Assembly (NCBI GenBank): GCA_015680685.1
Contig: MNCI01033476.1
Span: forward strand, 277,566 to 341,565
Source of the DNA: Gnetum montanum
Lineage: Eukaryota > Streptophyta > Gnetopsida > Gnetales > Gnetaceae
Reading direction: 5' to 3'
Length of the DNA: 64,000 bases
The notes beneath the pieces are model-generated. The model saw only the letters and a program-made list of their open reading frames with translations. It searched no databases and was not told the DNA's origin. Numbering within the stretch: the first letter of the stretch is position 1; every line of letters begins with the position of its first letter. Shown here one piece after another: positions 49,921-61,571 of the stretch. The position numbers and the translations under genes were made by a program.

Positions 49921-50935
49921 GTTTTCAAGAATGAACCGATGTAGTGGTGACAACCCTGTGAAGCCACATCATTTCCATAGTCACTGTTATGGCATCATCA
50001 TCTACTTCAAGCTTCTTCAAAATTCCAAACTGATCGAGTTGAGTAGAAATAAAGGATTCTCAAGTAGATGAAGCTTAAAGGACTACAAGATATCCTATGT
50101 TGAATGAAAGTTTGGCTATATTTTCATACATGCTATGTTCAAGCTCATGGTAGAGTATGAGCGTGCTAACGAGCTACTACTTTTTCTTTCCAATCTAGAT
50201 TGTCTAATTAAATTGGATGATGAGGAAGCTATGGAGATAGCAAAATTCATCATGGAGTTAAAGATGATGTAAGAGCATGTTCATCTACAAATCAAAGAAG
50301 CTAGGATGACGAACATGTTGGATCAACCTCTTGGTCCACACATCACTCTCATAGCAAGGAGAGTAAGTGTTGCCTCTAAGTCAAATATTCATTTGATAGA
50401 TGAAGATAAAGTGCAACTTGCAAGGAAGGTTGGAAAAAGCTACCTCACTCTCATCATATTCATAACATTAGCATCTTAGTTATTCAAAGTACTACACTTG
50501 GATCTATTCCACTCACTACCAAAGCATTCAGTCTTCCTGCAACCACTACTTCATCTTACCAACTACTTTTACCTAACAATGTTGGCAATACATGCTGCAT
50601 CTTTCAATATTCTATTCCATCTTTTGGAACTATCCATTCAATCCCTTAATTACAATCTACTATACTTTTGTTTTAGCCTCTTCCACTTTCTACTTCTACT
50701 CCATAATCATTTAGCATTCTTGAAGCTACCTCCATCCATTCAATAAGTGCTAGCTAAAATTTTGTCTAAGTATTCTAGTAAAAGGTACTCATTTTTGTAA
50801 AATAGTATAATCTAGCACTCAAAGTTAATTAGAATCAATGTTGTATTAGTTTGTCAATAAAGTTTCATACTTCCCTAAATTTTGTAAGAAACTTGATCCT
50901 AATTCTATTCACTCTAAGATGAGTTTTCAGTCAAT
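49921..50935 (+). pseudogene. G4-right ORF3-like tail (plus strand)
   Basis: Broken coding-like sequence, including VEYERANELLLFLSNLD, KLDDEEAMEIAKFIMELK and HVHLQIKEARMTNML (about 50150-50320), then a Pro/Thr/Ser-rich stretch. It lies just upstream of a PPT and plus-strand 3' LTR, the position of ORF3 in G2 and G5. Its wording is not close to the other ORF3 copies, so the assignment is by position. Confidence 0.4.
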
Positions 50936-50945
50936 TGTGGGGGTA

Positions 50946-51866
50946 TGATGAACCATCAATAAGACAAGTTGCATTGATGCATATCCATTGATCTAGCCCT
51001 ATTGATCTATCACTGTCAATGCATGTTCGGATGCATTGATGTAGGTTTGTCAATGTTGATGCAATCATTACCTATATAAATGCACAGATCCCTCACATTT
51101 ATGACACCTCTTTGGTCTTATCCTTGGCTAAATTCTTATAGTTTTTTTTTTGGAAAGTTAGAATATTTTTTTTTTGAGTGCCTACAACATGGATTTATGA
51201 GATTGTACAACATTTTATTTGAATGCAAATGTACTTTGATACATTTGCATGGATAGTGATTTATGAGATGGAATGCTCAAAACAATTATCATGGATTAGT
51301 GTGTTTCCATAGTTATCATGGGACTAAAGCTACTCTAGGGTTAATATCCAACGGATTCATTCTTAATTAATTAATATTATTATTCATAAACAACGTGAGT
51401 ACAACTATTTCAAGCATAACATATCAACACTTGGTAATCCCAGTAGTGGATACTTGATGTGCCTCGTAACATGCACTTGGTAATCCAATAACATTAATAT
51501 AGGTTTAGGATGTATATGGCAAGTGGGAATGGAAAGTCCATGTTAGGATAGTCAATTAATGAAGAAGTTAATTAGTTAGTTAATTTAAACATTAAATATT
51601 CATTCATTTAATCAGTTAGACAATATGAGAAAAATAATAAAAAATATAAAAAGAAATATCTTATGCCTCAACTACACATAACCATACACACAAATAAATG
51701 TAAGTGTGGATTGAAAAGATGACAACTTACAACCACATAATTTACCATTTAGGAATATTAACCACTAAGGTAAATAAGTCCACAAAATTCAACAAAATTT
51801 GACCGAATTGTATGTGAATGCTCGTAATTTGTATGGTTGGGCATAGGAGCTACTTATCACTCATCA
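50946..51866 (+). repeat. G4-right LTR (plus strand)
   Basis: 921 bp, TGATGAACC...CACTCATCA. It is preceded by the PPT ttgtgggggta (50935-50945) and followed by GTTAT (51867-51871). U3 has repeated CATTGAT/ATCAATG words (about 50955-51070) and the TATA box cctatataaat (about 51072). Its U3 is unlike that of G4-left, so the two LTRs are of different subfamilies. Confidence 0.82.
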
Positions 51867-51871
51867 GTTAT

Positions 51872-53320
51872 GTTTAAGATTGATTAAAGAATAAATTGCT
51901 CATAGGGATGGTTTTTAATGATGAATGAATGATGTAGAGAAAGAAGCAAGAAAGATGGTAACCATAGGAACTAAAGAGATGGTTCTTGTAAAGAAAAGAA
52001 TAAAGAAGTTATAGTAAGATAGATCTGTGAACCCTTCAATGTGTTTTGGTATGTGTCAAAACGTTAAGTAAAATGGATCAAAGGTTGTTTGCATGATTGT
52101 CTAGTTATTATATTTGTAGGACTACATACATAGGAAACCAAGATGAGCTAAGGAAAACAAGGAACAAACTGTTTAGAGGTCAAAGCAGGAGGCCACCCAT
52201 ATGATCTTTAAACGAATATTCAAAGAATGTGGACAAGGACTAGATATTGTACAAGCAAAGTTATCAGCATCAAAGAATGCAGAAGATCAAGGCTATGGAC
52301 ATGAAATGATGAATTCAAAAGACAAAGAAAGTGAAAGAAAGATGTCTATGGGAAACAACAGATGTCTTGGCAGAATTAGAGTAATCTCATGCAAAGACGT
52401 CTCCAAAAAATAACAAATGTCTTTCTCTAGGCAAAGATGTCTTCATCATAGAAAGACATCTTCATTGAATGAAGGTCAGTACTAGAAAGACATCTTACAT
52501 AAGACAAATTCAGCTTCTAGAATGAAGACTTCAAAAAGACATCTTTCACAAAACAAAGACATCTTCCCAGAAGTGAAGGCAAATTCTAAGAGACATCTTA
52601 GACATGAAGAAGATGTCTCCCATGACCATTAATGATCATTAGCTAGTCGTTGCATGAGTTCCAAGATGGATTTAGAAACACAGTAGCTATAAGAAGACTT
52701 GATGTGCATTGGAAAAAGTGCAAGCCTTATTGTATTCATTGTATAATCATTTGAATCATTGAATTCTCTATTACTTCTCATTTTCTTATCAATTTGGCAT
52801 TGTAAAGTGTGTTGTACCTAATTGTACAAGGATAAGCAAACTAAGTTGCAATTATCCCTTGTAATTCTTGTTCTTGTTGCCTTGTGGGGTTGATGTGCTT
52901 GAGCTTGTTGAGATCCTATGGGATTAATTTATTGGTGTTGTGGTACAACACTCCAATGTGGAGCTTAAGATTGTAAAGGTTGTGGAAGCCTTGAAACCAC
53001 ATTTCCAAGCTTGACAATACCTTGTGGCGTGGAGTGATTAGTGCTATAGTACAACACTCTGGAGCAAGGCTTGAAGGCTATATAGGATGTGGACCATTCA
53101 ATCACATTTTTGAGAGCAAAAAAGTCCAAAGGTGTGCTTGCAATCTACCCTCTAAGTGTGGACTACCTAAGTTGGGAAACCACATTAAATTTAGTGTGTG
53201 TGCTTTGGTTGTTTAAGTTTTAATTTGGGGAACTTATTCATCCCCGCCAACCACCCCTCCCCCTCCCCCACTCTCAGTTCAATGATCCACAAGGTCTTCC
53301 TTATAAGTAGGCCTAGTTGA
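51872..53320 (+). repeat. Possible Ty1/copia-type LTR region
   Basis: Contains the AGACATCT array (52341-52618). Downstream words look like copia LTR ends: GTGGTACAACACTCC (52939 on), CAATCACATTTTTGAGAG (about 53100) and a C-rich stretch (aacttattcatccccgcc, 53231 on). No open gene. Boundaries and family are uncertain. Confidence 0.35.
52341..52618. promoter_or_regulatory. Array of AGACATCT / AGATGTCT palindromic words
   Basis: Eleven copies of AGACATCT or its reverse complement AGATGTCT, two of them with one change, in about 280 bp and on both strands. Several extend to AAAGACATCTTC. The density is far above chance and looks like a binding-site array in an LTR U3. Confidence 0.6.
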
Positions 53321-53379
53321 GATAGAGAGAAGTGATCAAGAGGAAGATTCTAGCATGAAGAATTTTTAGCTATTTTTTG

Positions 53380-54974
53380 ATTTTTTATTCATGACATTAA
53401 TCCTAGTTCAAAAAGATAAATTTTAGCAAAAGAAAATTTGTAAATCATGTATGCAACATAGCAAAGTGAATATAAAGAAAGCTTTTGTTTGTACAGATTT
53501 TTGCATTTTTTTATGTTTATAGTGTTTAATTTTTATATGTTTATATTTTTGATTTTTTTTAAATTTTAGTTATATATTTTAGTTATGGTTTTACATTTTT
53601 CTAAGGTATAAAACAAGACAAAATAAATAACTAGATGAAGATAAAGTTTAAAACATTAAGGTTAACAATAAAGGTAGAAATGAAGAAAATAAAATAATAT
53701 AAGATAAAATAGAATAAAGTGAAATCATATAAGTAAATATAACTAATTAAGATAAAGTAGACTAGATTAATTTAATAAAAAACAAGAAAACAAAAAGATA
53801 GGGATAATATGGTTTTCAAGAAAAGAGCATTTGATAATGGTCTTCTTTGTTTGAAAATGGATATGACCATTAACACTTTAACAAATACTATAATGAACTC
53901 TAATAAACCTAATCCATGACGTTTAATCTATCATAATAGGTTGGAATCCTAGAATAGTTTTCTTTAACAAATCAAAATAAGAAATAGTACAAACTTCAGG
54001 AACAACACAAACTAATCTTTCCTTATCTTTACATGGGAAATGGATTTCCTAATTTATAAGTGATGAACAACATGTTGATAAGCTAACTAAGACCTTCCTA
54101 CAATTACATTTATCCTTAATAAATCTCTAAAAACTATGAAGTAAGCTTTTGAAGTGATATAATTCTCTACGAAGAAGAAACACTTAATTGCACATTTAAT
54201 CTCTACTTTAGCTCTACTAAATGAAATTAAAGTATAATTATAGTTAGAATAAGTGACCTATTTTTTTAGAACAAGATGCTTGATGATGATCCATGAAATA
54301 ATGTTTGATCCAACTCCATGATCCATATGTAATAGAGGTAGTACCACGTTACCCTCAATCTTTATGGTGATGTAGATGAGAAGTTGACATACAACATCCA
54401 TTACATGATGAATTTTGATATTCTCTCTTTTATTTACTTGGTAGTCCATTTCATACTAAGGTGCATTGAGTATTGATGATATAGCCTAGGCATGGGGCTA
54501 TATATTGTTAGGAATAGTGATGGAATTCAAAAGCTCTTCCAAAACTAACTAATGCTCCTTAGAGGTGGAAATGAGATAAAAAAAGTGAAGATTAATTTCC
54601 TTAGACTTCATGATTATAGTGATTTAGGAAAAAGCTTAATTCTTTCATATCAAATATTTAGGAGTAGAAGACATAGGAGGAATAGTTAATGATGAAATAC
54701 TTGGAATAACTATTGAAGTAGATATAGATGCATTTTGAGATTCTTGAAATGAAACCTTTTTATTATGTTGTTAGAAAGACTACATATTGGCTTGATCATT
54801 CTCTTTGCCCTTGTTAGATGTTGCCTTATTCTTTACTCAAATGTGTATACGAATTGAAGTTTTGGAAGTGGAAAGCAATGATTGTACTTATGAGCTAGAT
54901 GAAAATAAAGGATGTGATGAAGAATGAACTACATAAGGAAAGATAAGGGAAAAAAATCAATTAGCTAAGATCGA
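53380..54974 (-). pseudogene. G6 gypsy fragment with protease remnants (minus strand)
   Basis: On the minus strand a frame at 54449-54258 reads EGNVVLPLLHMDHGVGSNII. Further down, about 54100-54060, is INVIVGRS.LAYQHVV, which resembles the protease-to-RT linker LLGRPWIH of plant Ty3/gypsy elements. The rest is too decayed to divide. It ends at the G5 insertion (54975). The other half is at 62437-63420. Confidence 0.4.
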
Positions 54975-55584
54975 TGATGGGATGCAATATCGCATAGGCC
55001 ACGATATCGCATCCACCACAATATCGGATCCCCTGCAATATCGTGTATGCGATATCACGTCTTCCCTGTGATATCGCGTACGTGATATCGCAATCCGTTG
55101 CCATGTCTATAAATAAGAGGTGGCTCTCNTTTAAACTCCCGTTAGAACACGGAATGAGTACGACTTGATTATGAGCATTTAAGTGTGACTACTTGGTAAC
55201 CCAGTGGTGTACCTAGGATCTATGCTTGGTAATTCCAGTGGTAGTTGTGCACGAAGTCCAAGATGTGTACAGATAATCAAGGAATGGATGCTCATCACAC
55301 TTAGGCTAGATTAGATTCTCTTACCCTTTCTCCCTTAGCTTAGTTAATATTACTTTTCATTACCTTCAGGAGTAGCATTAGATTAGAGACACATCATACA
55401 CCTCACTCTGGACTAAAGCATACGTGACAAAGATAATACTAGTTCAGGTGGGAAGATAGCGAACTGCGACCTAAGGCTAACTTTTTAGGTGCCACAACTA
55501 GGCCGTCTACGGAGTTTGACCGGATCACGCATGAAAATGATCGTATTCATATGGTTGAGTGTAGGGGTACCTCGCCACTCATCA
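54975..55584 (+). repeat. G5 5' LTR with a hidden gap
   Basis: TGATGGGATG...CACTCATCA. The flank is ATCGA (54970-54974). The U3 has an ATATCG array (54985-55095), then the TATA box gtctataaataagagg (55105-55120). A single N at 55129 replaces about 246 bp present in the 3' LTR (roughly 61729-61985). After the N the LTR pair differs by only about 4% by eye. Confidence 0.87.
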
Positions 55585-55585
55585 T

Positions 55586-55603
55586 TGGCGCCATTGCCGG
55601 GGA
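55586..55603 (+). other. G5 primer binding site, tRNA-Asp
   Basis: TGGCGCCATTGCCGGGGA, one base after the LTR. It has a single mismatch to the complement of the tRNA-Asp 3' end. Confidence 0.9.
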
Positions 55604-55715
55604 TGGTGCTAGTTATCTAGATTAGTTATATCATACAAGGTCGCTGTATAGGACTCAATGATATATCTCTTAGAAAGAAGTAATTATAAAAATTCACATA
55701 AATTCACATACAACA

Positions 55716-57710
55716 ATGCCTCTCCTACAAGAACACACTAATGCCACACTTAGTGAGGAAGTTCATTGGAGAACCAACGAACTATATACCGATGAAGATT
55801 GGAGTATGAAACCCGAGGTAGGGGTTTCTTATAAACATGACAACAAAGAACTCCATCCCAACACACAAAGGCATAACTTACAAGATGACAATGAACCCCT
55901 ACTAGCCACTATAAGCTTAACACAAATACAAGAGGTTGTTCGAATCTCATGTAGGCATCGTAAAGAGAGCCATCTACCCAGGCTCGATCTAAACAACTTT
56001 TCTAAATTTTCAGAAGGCTATGACTTGGATCCGCATCAACATTTACAAGCCTCCTATGATGCCTGCACATGGAATAACATTGATAATGGTTGGCAAAAAA
56101 TTAAGCTCTTCCCTACGACACTTGTTGACCAAGCAAAAGTATGGTATAGATAGTTAAAACCAAATTCAATATGACGTTGGTCAACAATGGTAGAAGTCTT
56201 TAACGAAAAATATCAAACCTACATAAGAGTGTCAGCCTTGAGGAAAAAAATCCAAGGATGGAAACAAGCACAACATGAACCCTTGGACATGGCCTTAGAA
56301 AGATATTATGCACTATTAAACAACTGTCCAGGCCATAGGTTTTCCAAGGAAAGGCTAATGTATCATATCATTGATGGGCTACATAATGAAACAAGAGAGA
56401 ACTTAGGAATGTATGCCCAAGGTCAACTATACGAACTACGAATCCATCAAGTCCAAGAACTTATTAAGCAAGTAGCAAAAGAAGAAGGAGAATTGGCTAG
56501 ATGGGAGAATGTTGAAAAACATCAACGAGACAAAAATCTCAACTTAACAAAGGTCCACAATCATAAATAGGAGAAATTAACCAATCTCAAGGTGGAAACA
56601 TCATCTTTCCCAATACAACAAACATTAGAAGAAGTCGAGGCAAAGATCAATATGGAATGGACATATCAAAAGTGTGGAGAATTTATCAACATTATTGGAG
56701 ATAGAGTTTTGACAACCCAAGAAGCAAGACGAAATAGTAGACAATCGGAAAGAAGGGATAAGGAAAATAAGAGCTCAACTGCCAATCATACGTATGAATG
56801 CAACATATGCCTATATGTTCACCCCAAGGGATAATGCCCAATATTCTTACATTTACATGAGCATTGGGGAAACACGTTACATCCAGAGTTCGTACAGAGA
56901 TACTGTGTTCAATCATAGTGGCAACAACCCCAGTCATGGGGGAGACCACCACTCAACTAGAGATACCCTTCATATCATCCGAATCCAAACACATGTCTTG
57001 TTCAACATCATGTTTCTCCAACTAGGCCAACGTACTCTATCTCACCACAGTACTATTCTCCACAACACTATCAACCCATGCCTCCAACACAACCACCACC
57101 TTGTGCACCTTATACTCCTCCTAATTTTCAACATTCTCATCCTTTCCCTCCTTCTACATCACCACCAACTATTCCTAAGGTGCCTGCACCACAACAACAA
57201 CCCATGAACGACACTTGTGCTACTACTACTAACACCAGTGAAAAGCCCCCTTAACATCAAAAGCGTCCTTTCTTTAAACACGGCTGTAAGAAGGGACAAC
57301 ATAATTCCGAGGCCACTGCATCTTCCAACTTAGCACAAGTCCCACATTGTGGTGCAACATCATCTTCGAATCCAACGCCTCATGTAACTTCATCAGGGCC
57401 ACTAACTCACACTCCAACAACAATATGGCCCAATGAACATAAACTGTGGAGAGCGACAATCCAATCCTTGCATACCATCTAATGGTCTCAAATATCATAG
57501 TGGGTCAACTCATTATCCAGGAACTACATCATACAAATTGCCCACTATGCTCATTATAATCAAATGTGTGAACCCTGATGGGGTAAGTATGGCCAAGCCC
57601 CAATACTTCCAACATGCAAGGATCCTTAACTTCCATTTATTAATCCTTGCCATCCTCAACCGATTAGTTATGGGGGATATCCCCCATTCCAATAACAAGC
57701 AGGATTAATA
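55716..57710 (+). pseudogene. gag: G5 gag and Pro-rich linker
   Basis: The best preserved gag here, with open stretches at 55716-56153, 56187-56570 and 56592-56834. It includes DPHQHLQASYDACTWNNI, VEVFNEKYQTYIRV, QGWKQAQHEPLDMALERYYA and YHIIDGLHNETRENLG, and a Cys/His motif CNICLYVHPKG. A Pro/Gln/His-rich tail follows (about 57000-57250, PPTQPPPCAPYTPP). It ends at ATGGGGGATAT (57670-57680), the place that follows integrase in G1 and G2. Protease, RT, RNase H and IN are missing. Confidence 0.78.
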
Positions 57711-59060
57711 ACTTTTTTTTTCTTTAATTTTTCAATTTTTGTTTTCTAGTTTTTCATTTTTCAACTTTTTGTTTTATCTTTTTATATTTTTGTGTTTTTT
57801 TGTTTTTGTATTTTTACATTTTTGTAAGTAATCTCATCTACGAATAAAACACTCATGTGGATCGTTGGTTGAGGTGTGTTCTATGTTATTAAGCCATGAG
57901 TGATCAATTATTTCGACAGTGAGCCCATTACACCCACTCATCCATTCTATAAATAAAGAGGTTCTGCTCGAGGGTACAGTGATATTCTTGACATTTTAAA
58001 ACTTAAAATTAATTTTGTGTTCATTATACCTAGAATGAAGAAGGATGGACAAAGATGGAATGATTAGGGTGTGACATCAAGGGGACTTGCAGATTCTCTT
58101 TGGTGACGTTTGTGGGAGTTATCATGCAACATGGTTGTACTAAGATCCTTGTAGATCTAACGAAAAATGGGAGTAAGAGTAATCAAAAGGGCACTCAAAA
58201 ATTAATGTTGTTCTAGGGGGTCCCATTGGAAAGACATGCACCCATGCCTAAAGGTTGGAGGCTTCTCTGGATTTAGTATTCAAAAAGAAACAAAAACAAA
58301 GTGCCACAAAACAAAAATCACTCCTCCCTTGAACAAAAGGCCAAGTGATCGTATGCCTTGTTGTTCTGGTATTCTCATAGTTGCTTATCATGGGATGAAA
58401 CAATGCGATGTCACTGATTAGAGGAATGGACTTGGTCCTGATCTTGGAATGACAGGTTAATGACATATTAATCATGCTTTACATGCAGGATTCATTACGC
58501 CCTGGGTCAATTACCTCATGTCCCAACCTCTACGATCCCTTTCTATAGTTCGTCTCATCTCACTATTCGTGTAATTGTAGCTCGTGTCCCGTGTAGCATA
58601 GAATTTTCATCTCATTCCGATGATATTTACATGTGTGTGTTTTGTGGAGTTAGTGTGGATTACATTTAACCCTTCTAGTGCCCACAGACACTTTAAGTGT
58701 GGTTACACAAGGGCATTATAGGTTGAAACCTGCTTTGGGGAGGACCCACTTGTGTAATCTTTTGTAATCTTCACTTATGACATAGCTCACACACACCATT
58801 TCTTACCCTCAGCATTATTTTTCAACTAATTTTCTTTCCCTATTATTATCCCTCTGAATTTCAACGTTCCGATGTACCATTACATATCCTTTTTCTTACC
58901 ATCCAAGGTTTTATTGATAAAATCCACACCATTATCATTAATTGTGCCTTTTGAATTAATAGAATTACCCTAGAACCCTTGATAATAGCCAATGTCCTTA
59001 ATTTACAATGTTTATTTCAAGAAAATCCCTTCAAAATTTGATATTTTTGTTATGCCTCAC
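57711..59060 (+). other. G5 T-rich tract and non-coding spacer
   Basis: A T-rich tract (57712-57830) is followed by spacer homologous to the G1 tail, such as GCTTTGGGGAGGACCCACTT (about 58732-58751). I see no supportable gene. Confidence 0.6.
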
Positions 59061-59069
59061 ATCACTAGG

Positions 59070-59163
59070 GACGAGATATCACGTACGCGATATCATGTCC
59101 CATGTGATATCGCGTACACAATGTATCATACACGATATTGCATCCTTGCCACCTATAAATAGG
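59070..59163 (+). promoter_or_regulatory. Internal promoter-like array of G5
   Basis: GAGATATCACGTACGCGATA, then ATGTGATATCGCGTACAC, GTATCATACACGATATTGC, and the TATA box cctataaatagg (59152-59163). This is the same motif type as the G5 LTR U3 (54985-55095 and 61590-61690), with the same close spacing to TATA. ORF3 starts about 470 bp downstream. It is not a whole LTR: no LTR end, no primer site and no target duplication are seen. Confidence 0.65.
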
Positions 59164-59634
59164 TCACCCCCCGCAACACTTAGCGTTATTTTGTCATTCA
59201 CATAGGGGAAGTTTTTGAAATTTTTTCTCTGCGACTTGTGATTGAGTGACCCTTGCTTTTCTCACTATATCTCGCTTGCTGGTACTCCGATTTTAATTCC
59301 GTTTGAACCTGCTTGAACCCAAAGTGTTTAGCTTAGTTGTGGGGGAGGGACACTTGCTGAAAAGTGCCTAAAAGTTTTTGAAATTTATCATCGCCCAAAG
59401 GACATCAGCTAGGGTAATTAACTATAACACTTAAAATAATTGTGCTTAAAAATCATTTAATTCCTACGTATACCAAGAAACTAAAATGGAAACCACCTAA
59501 GTCACAGGACTCATTATTACAAACTTTCAGGCACTATCACATGTGATAACATAAGATCATTAATTAAGACATGTAGTAAGGTATAAATTAACTTCAAAAA
59601 CAACCTTACTAACGCTTAGCCCGTGTGATTGTAG

Positions 59635-61430
59635 ATGGCCCTGAAACATGGACAATAGGAAGGTCCCACCCAAGGTGGAAGCAAACAAGCTTGGAGAGGT
59701 GGAAGACAAAGACCTGCTGAACAACATGTAGAACAGGAGGAGCAATCATTCAGCATTCATCAAGATGAACCTCCTACCGAACAGTCTGGGCAGGCAAAAG
59801 GAGGAGCTGCTGCAGCGCCTGAATCGGGACAATAACTCACATTGCCCCAAGATTGTGTTCAGGCTATCCATGAGAAGTTCAAATTTACTGCGGTGATTGT
59901 GGAATTGAACTTTGAATCATTCGCAGAGTTTGCTCTTAAGGTTGTTAAGGATCACCTCAAAGGGTCTCCCTTTTGACCTATCCTCTCTAAAAGCAGTGCC
60001 TGGTACCTAGGAGAGATGTACCAATTTTGGCACAATAGGGAGCAAGGCACCACTGTGAATATTTGTGGTGTGATAGTTGACTTCTCTATGCAGGCAATTT
60101 CAGAAGTGTTAAACCTTTCAAATACAGGGCCCCAGGTTGCTCGGTTATCCACATGTTCAGACCCTGATGTGCGAAAGGATTGGTTGGAGAAGGCTTATGG
60201 CAGGGATAAAGCATTTGGTGAATTAACGACAGAAGAGAGGGTTTATTTCAAAATTGGAACATACCACCTCTTCCCCACAAAGGGCCTAAAAAGAATATCA
60301 ATGTATGCGGCTAGAGGATGTGCAGTGTTGATCAGCTAGAAAATTTTAGAACCGAGCAGCTAACAAAGTTAATCGCAGAAAATAAAAGGGTGGTAGATGA
60401 AAAGAAGAAGGCTATTTGGGATGCCTCCATAGCACATGCGCAAACTCATGCACATCTTAAGGCACTCAAGGCCTTACAAGAAGAAAACAAGCAGCTGGTT
60501 GCAGATAATCTTCAGTTGACCACTGTAGAAAAGAAAAAGAATGTTCTCAATGAACACTTTCATCAATTACGAGAATAATTCATCCGGGTCAATCGAGATG
60601 TGAGCCATTTAGCCAAAGAAAATCAAACCCTCTCAATGGAGGAGGTACGCGCCATTCATCAAAAGTCGATGATTGAGATAAGCATGTGGCAGAACGAGGC
60701 TAAACAACATGAGAAGCTAAAGGAGCACTTCTGCGATTAGGTGGGGATGTATAAATAGATCCTTGAAAAGGAGATCCATATGGCCAAGGCCCAAATCAAC
60801 ACTATCAGTGCTCAACACACTAATTGGCAGGCCATATTGGACACATATGCCTTCACCCACCAAGCAGAAGTTAAGAATCGGGACCTGCAGATTTAGGACT
60901 TGACAGAGTACATGGAGTTGGTAAACCTAAGATATGCAAACCTTGCCATGTTAACAGCAAGGCACCTGAGGTTAGAGCTCGAGCAGTAGGTAGTAACCAC
61001 CCACATCAAATACAAAGTAGAATTTGTAGAGCGTAAGAAGCTGGTGGAGAAACTGGATGTTGCAAATTCTGAACTTGAGGTGGTAAAAGCTAGCTACCAG
61101 GGATAGAAAGATGTTGCAACTGACTTGGCCTGATGGCTAATGGACCTTCATGAATACAAGAACAAAGCCAGAGCCTATGAGGAGGAATGATGGGTGTTCG
61201 TAGCTTAGTATGTCAATGCCAACCAAATGTTCCCACAACTACCCTATCCGTGGGAGGTGCCGACTCTGTCAAACATTGAAACATTACCATGGATGGCACA
61301 AGACCCTCAGACCGAAAAGGAGAATCTTCAAGCCATACTTTAATGCCATCAAGCCTCAAAACCTGGACCACAAGACAAAGGAAGGGCACCAATGGAGGAG
61401 CCACCGCCACCAAGAACTACATGAGTTCCA
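59635..61430 (+). pseudogene. G5 ORF3: third gene with coiled coil
   Basis: ATG at 59635 opens a frame with few stops. It has a Gly/Arg/Gln/Glu-rich N-terminus (RGGRQRPAEQHVEQEEQ), then a globular part to about 60330 (WYLGEMYQFWHNREQ, LTTEERVYFKIGTYHLFP). The second half of the domain seen in G2 is deleted here. One frameshift near 60325 leads into a long coiled coil (60330-61170: LIAENKRVVDEKKKAIWD, LQEENKQLVADNLQL and others). Near 61225 is MFPQLPYPWEVPTL, then QDPQTEKENLQAIL and a Pro-rich end. About ten stops, most at likely Gln or Trp codons. Function unknown. Confidence 0.65.
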
Positions 61431-61571
61431 AATTTTTGTAGTTGTAGCATATTTTGTGTGTTTTGTTTTCTTCCCACACTGCGGCATCATCCCATTTCTT
61501 TTCCTATCTAATAATCCCATACCTATCCACTGTGTAATCATTGTAACTCAAGGACGAGTTTTTATTCAATC

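Noticed and set aside
59070-59163. A truncated LTR inserted by chance into G5
   Set aside because: Not fully excluded, but there is no LTR end, no target duplication and no U5 sequence. G2 has a counterpart at the same place with its own motif type and a shared leader, which favours an inherited internal promoter.
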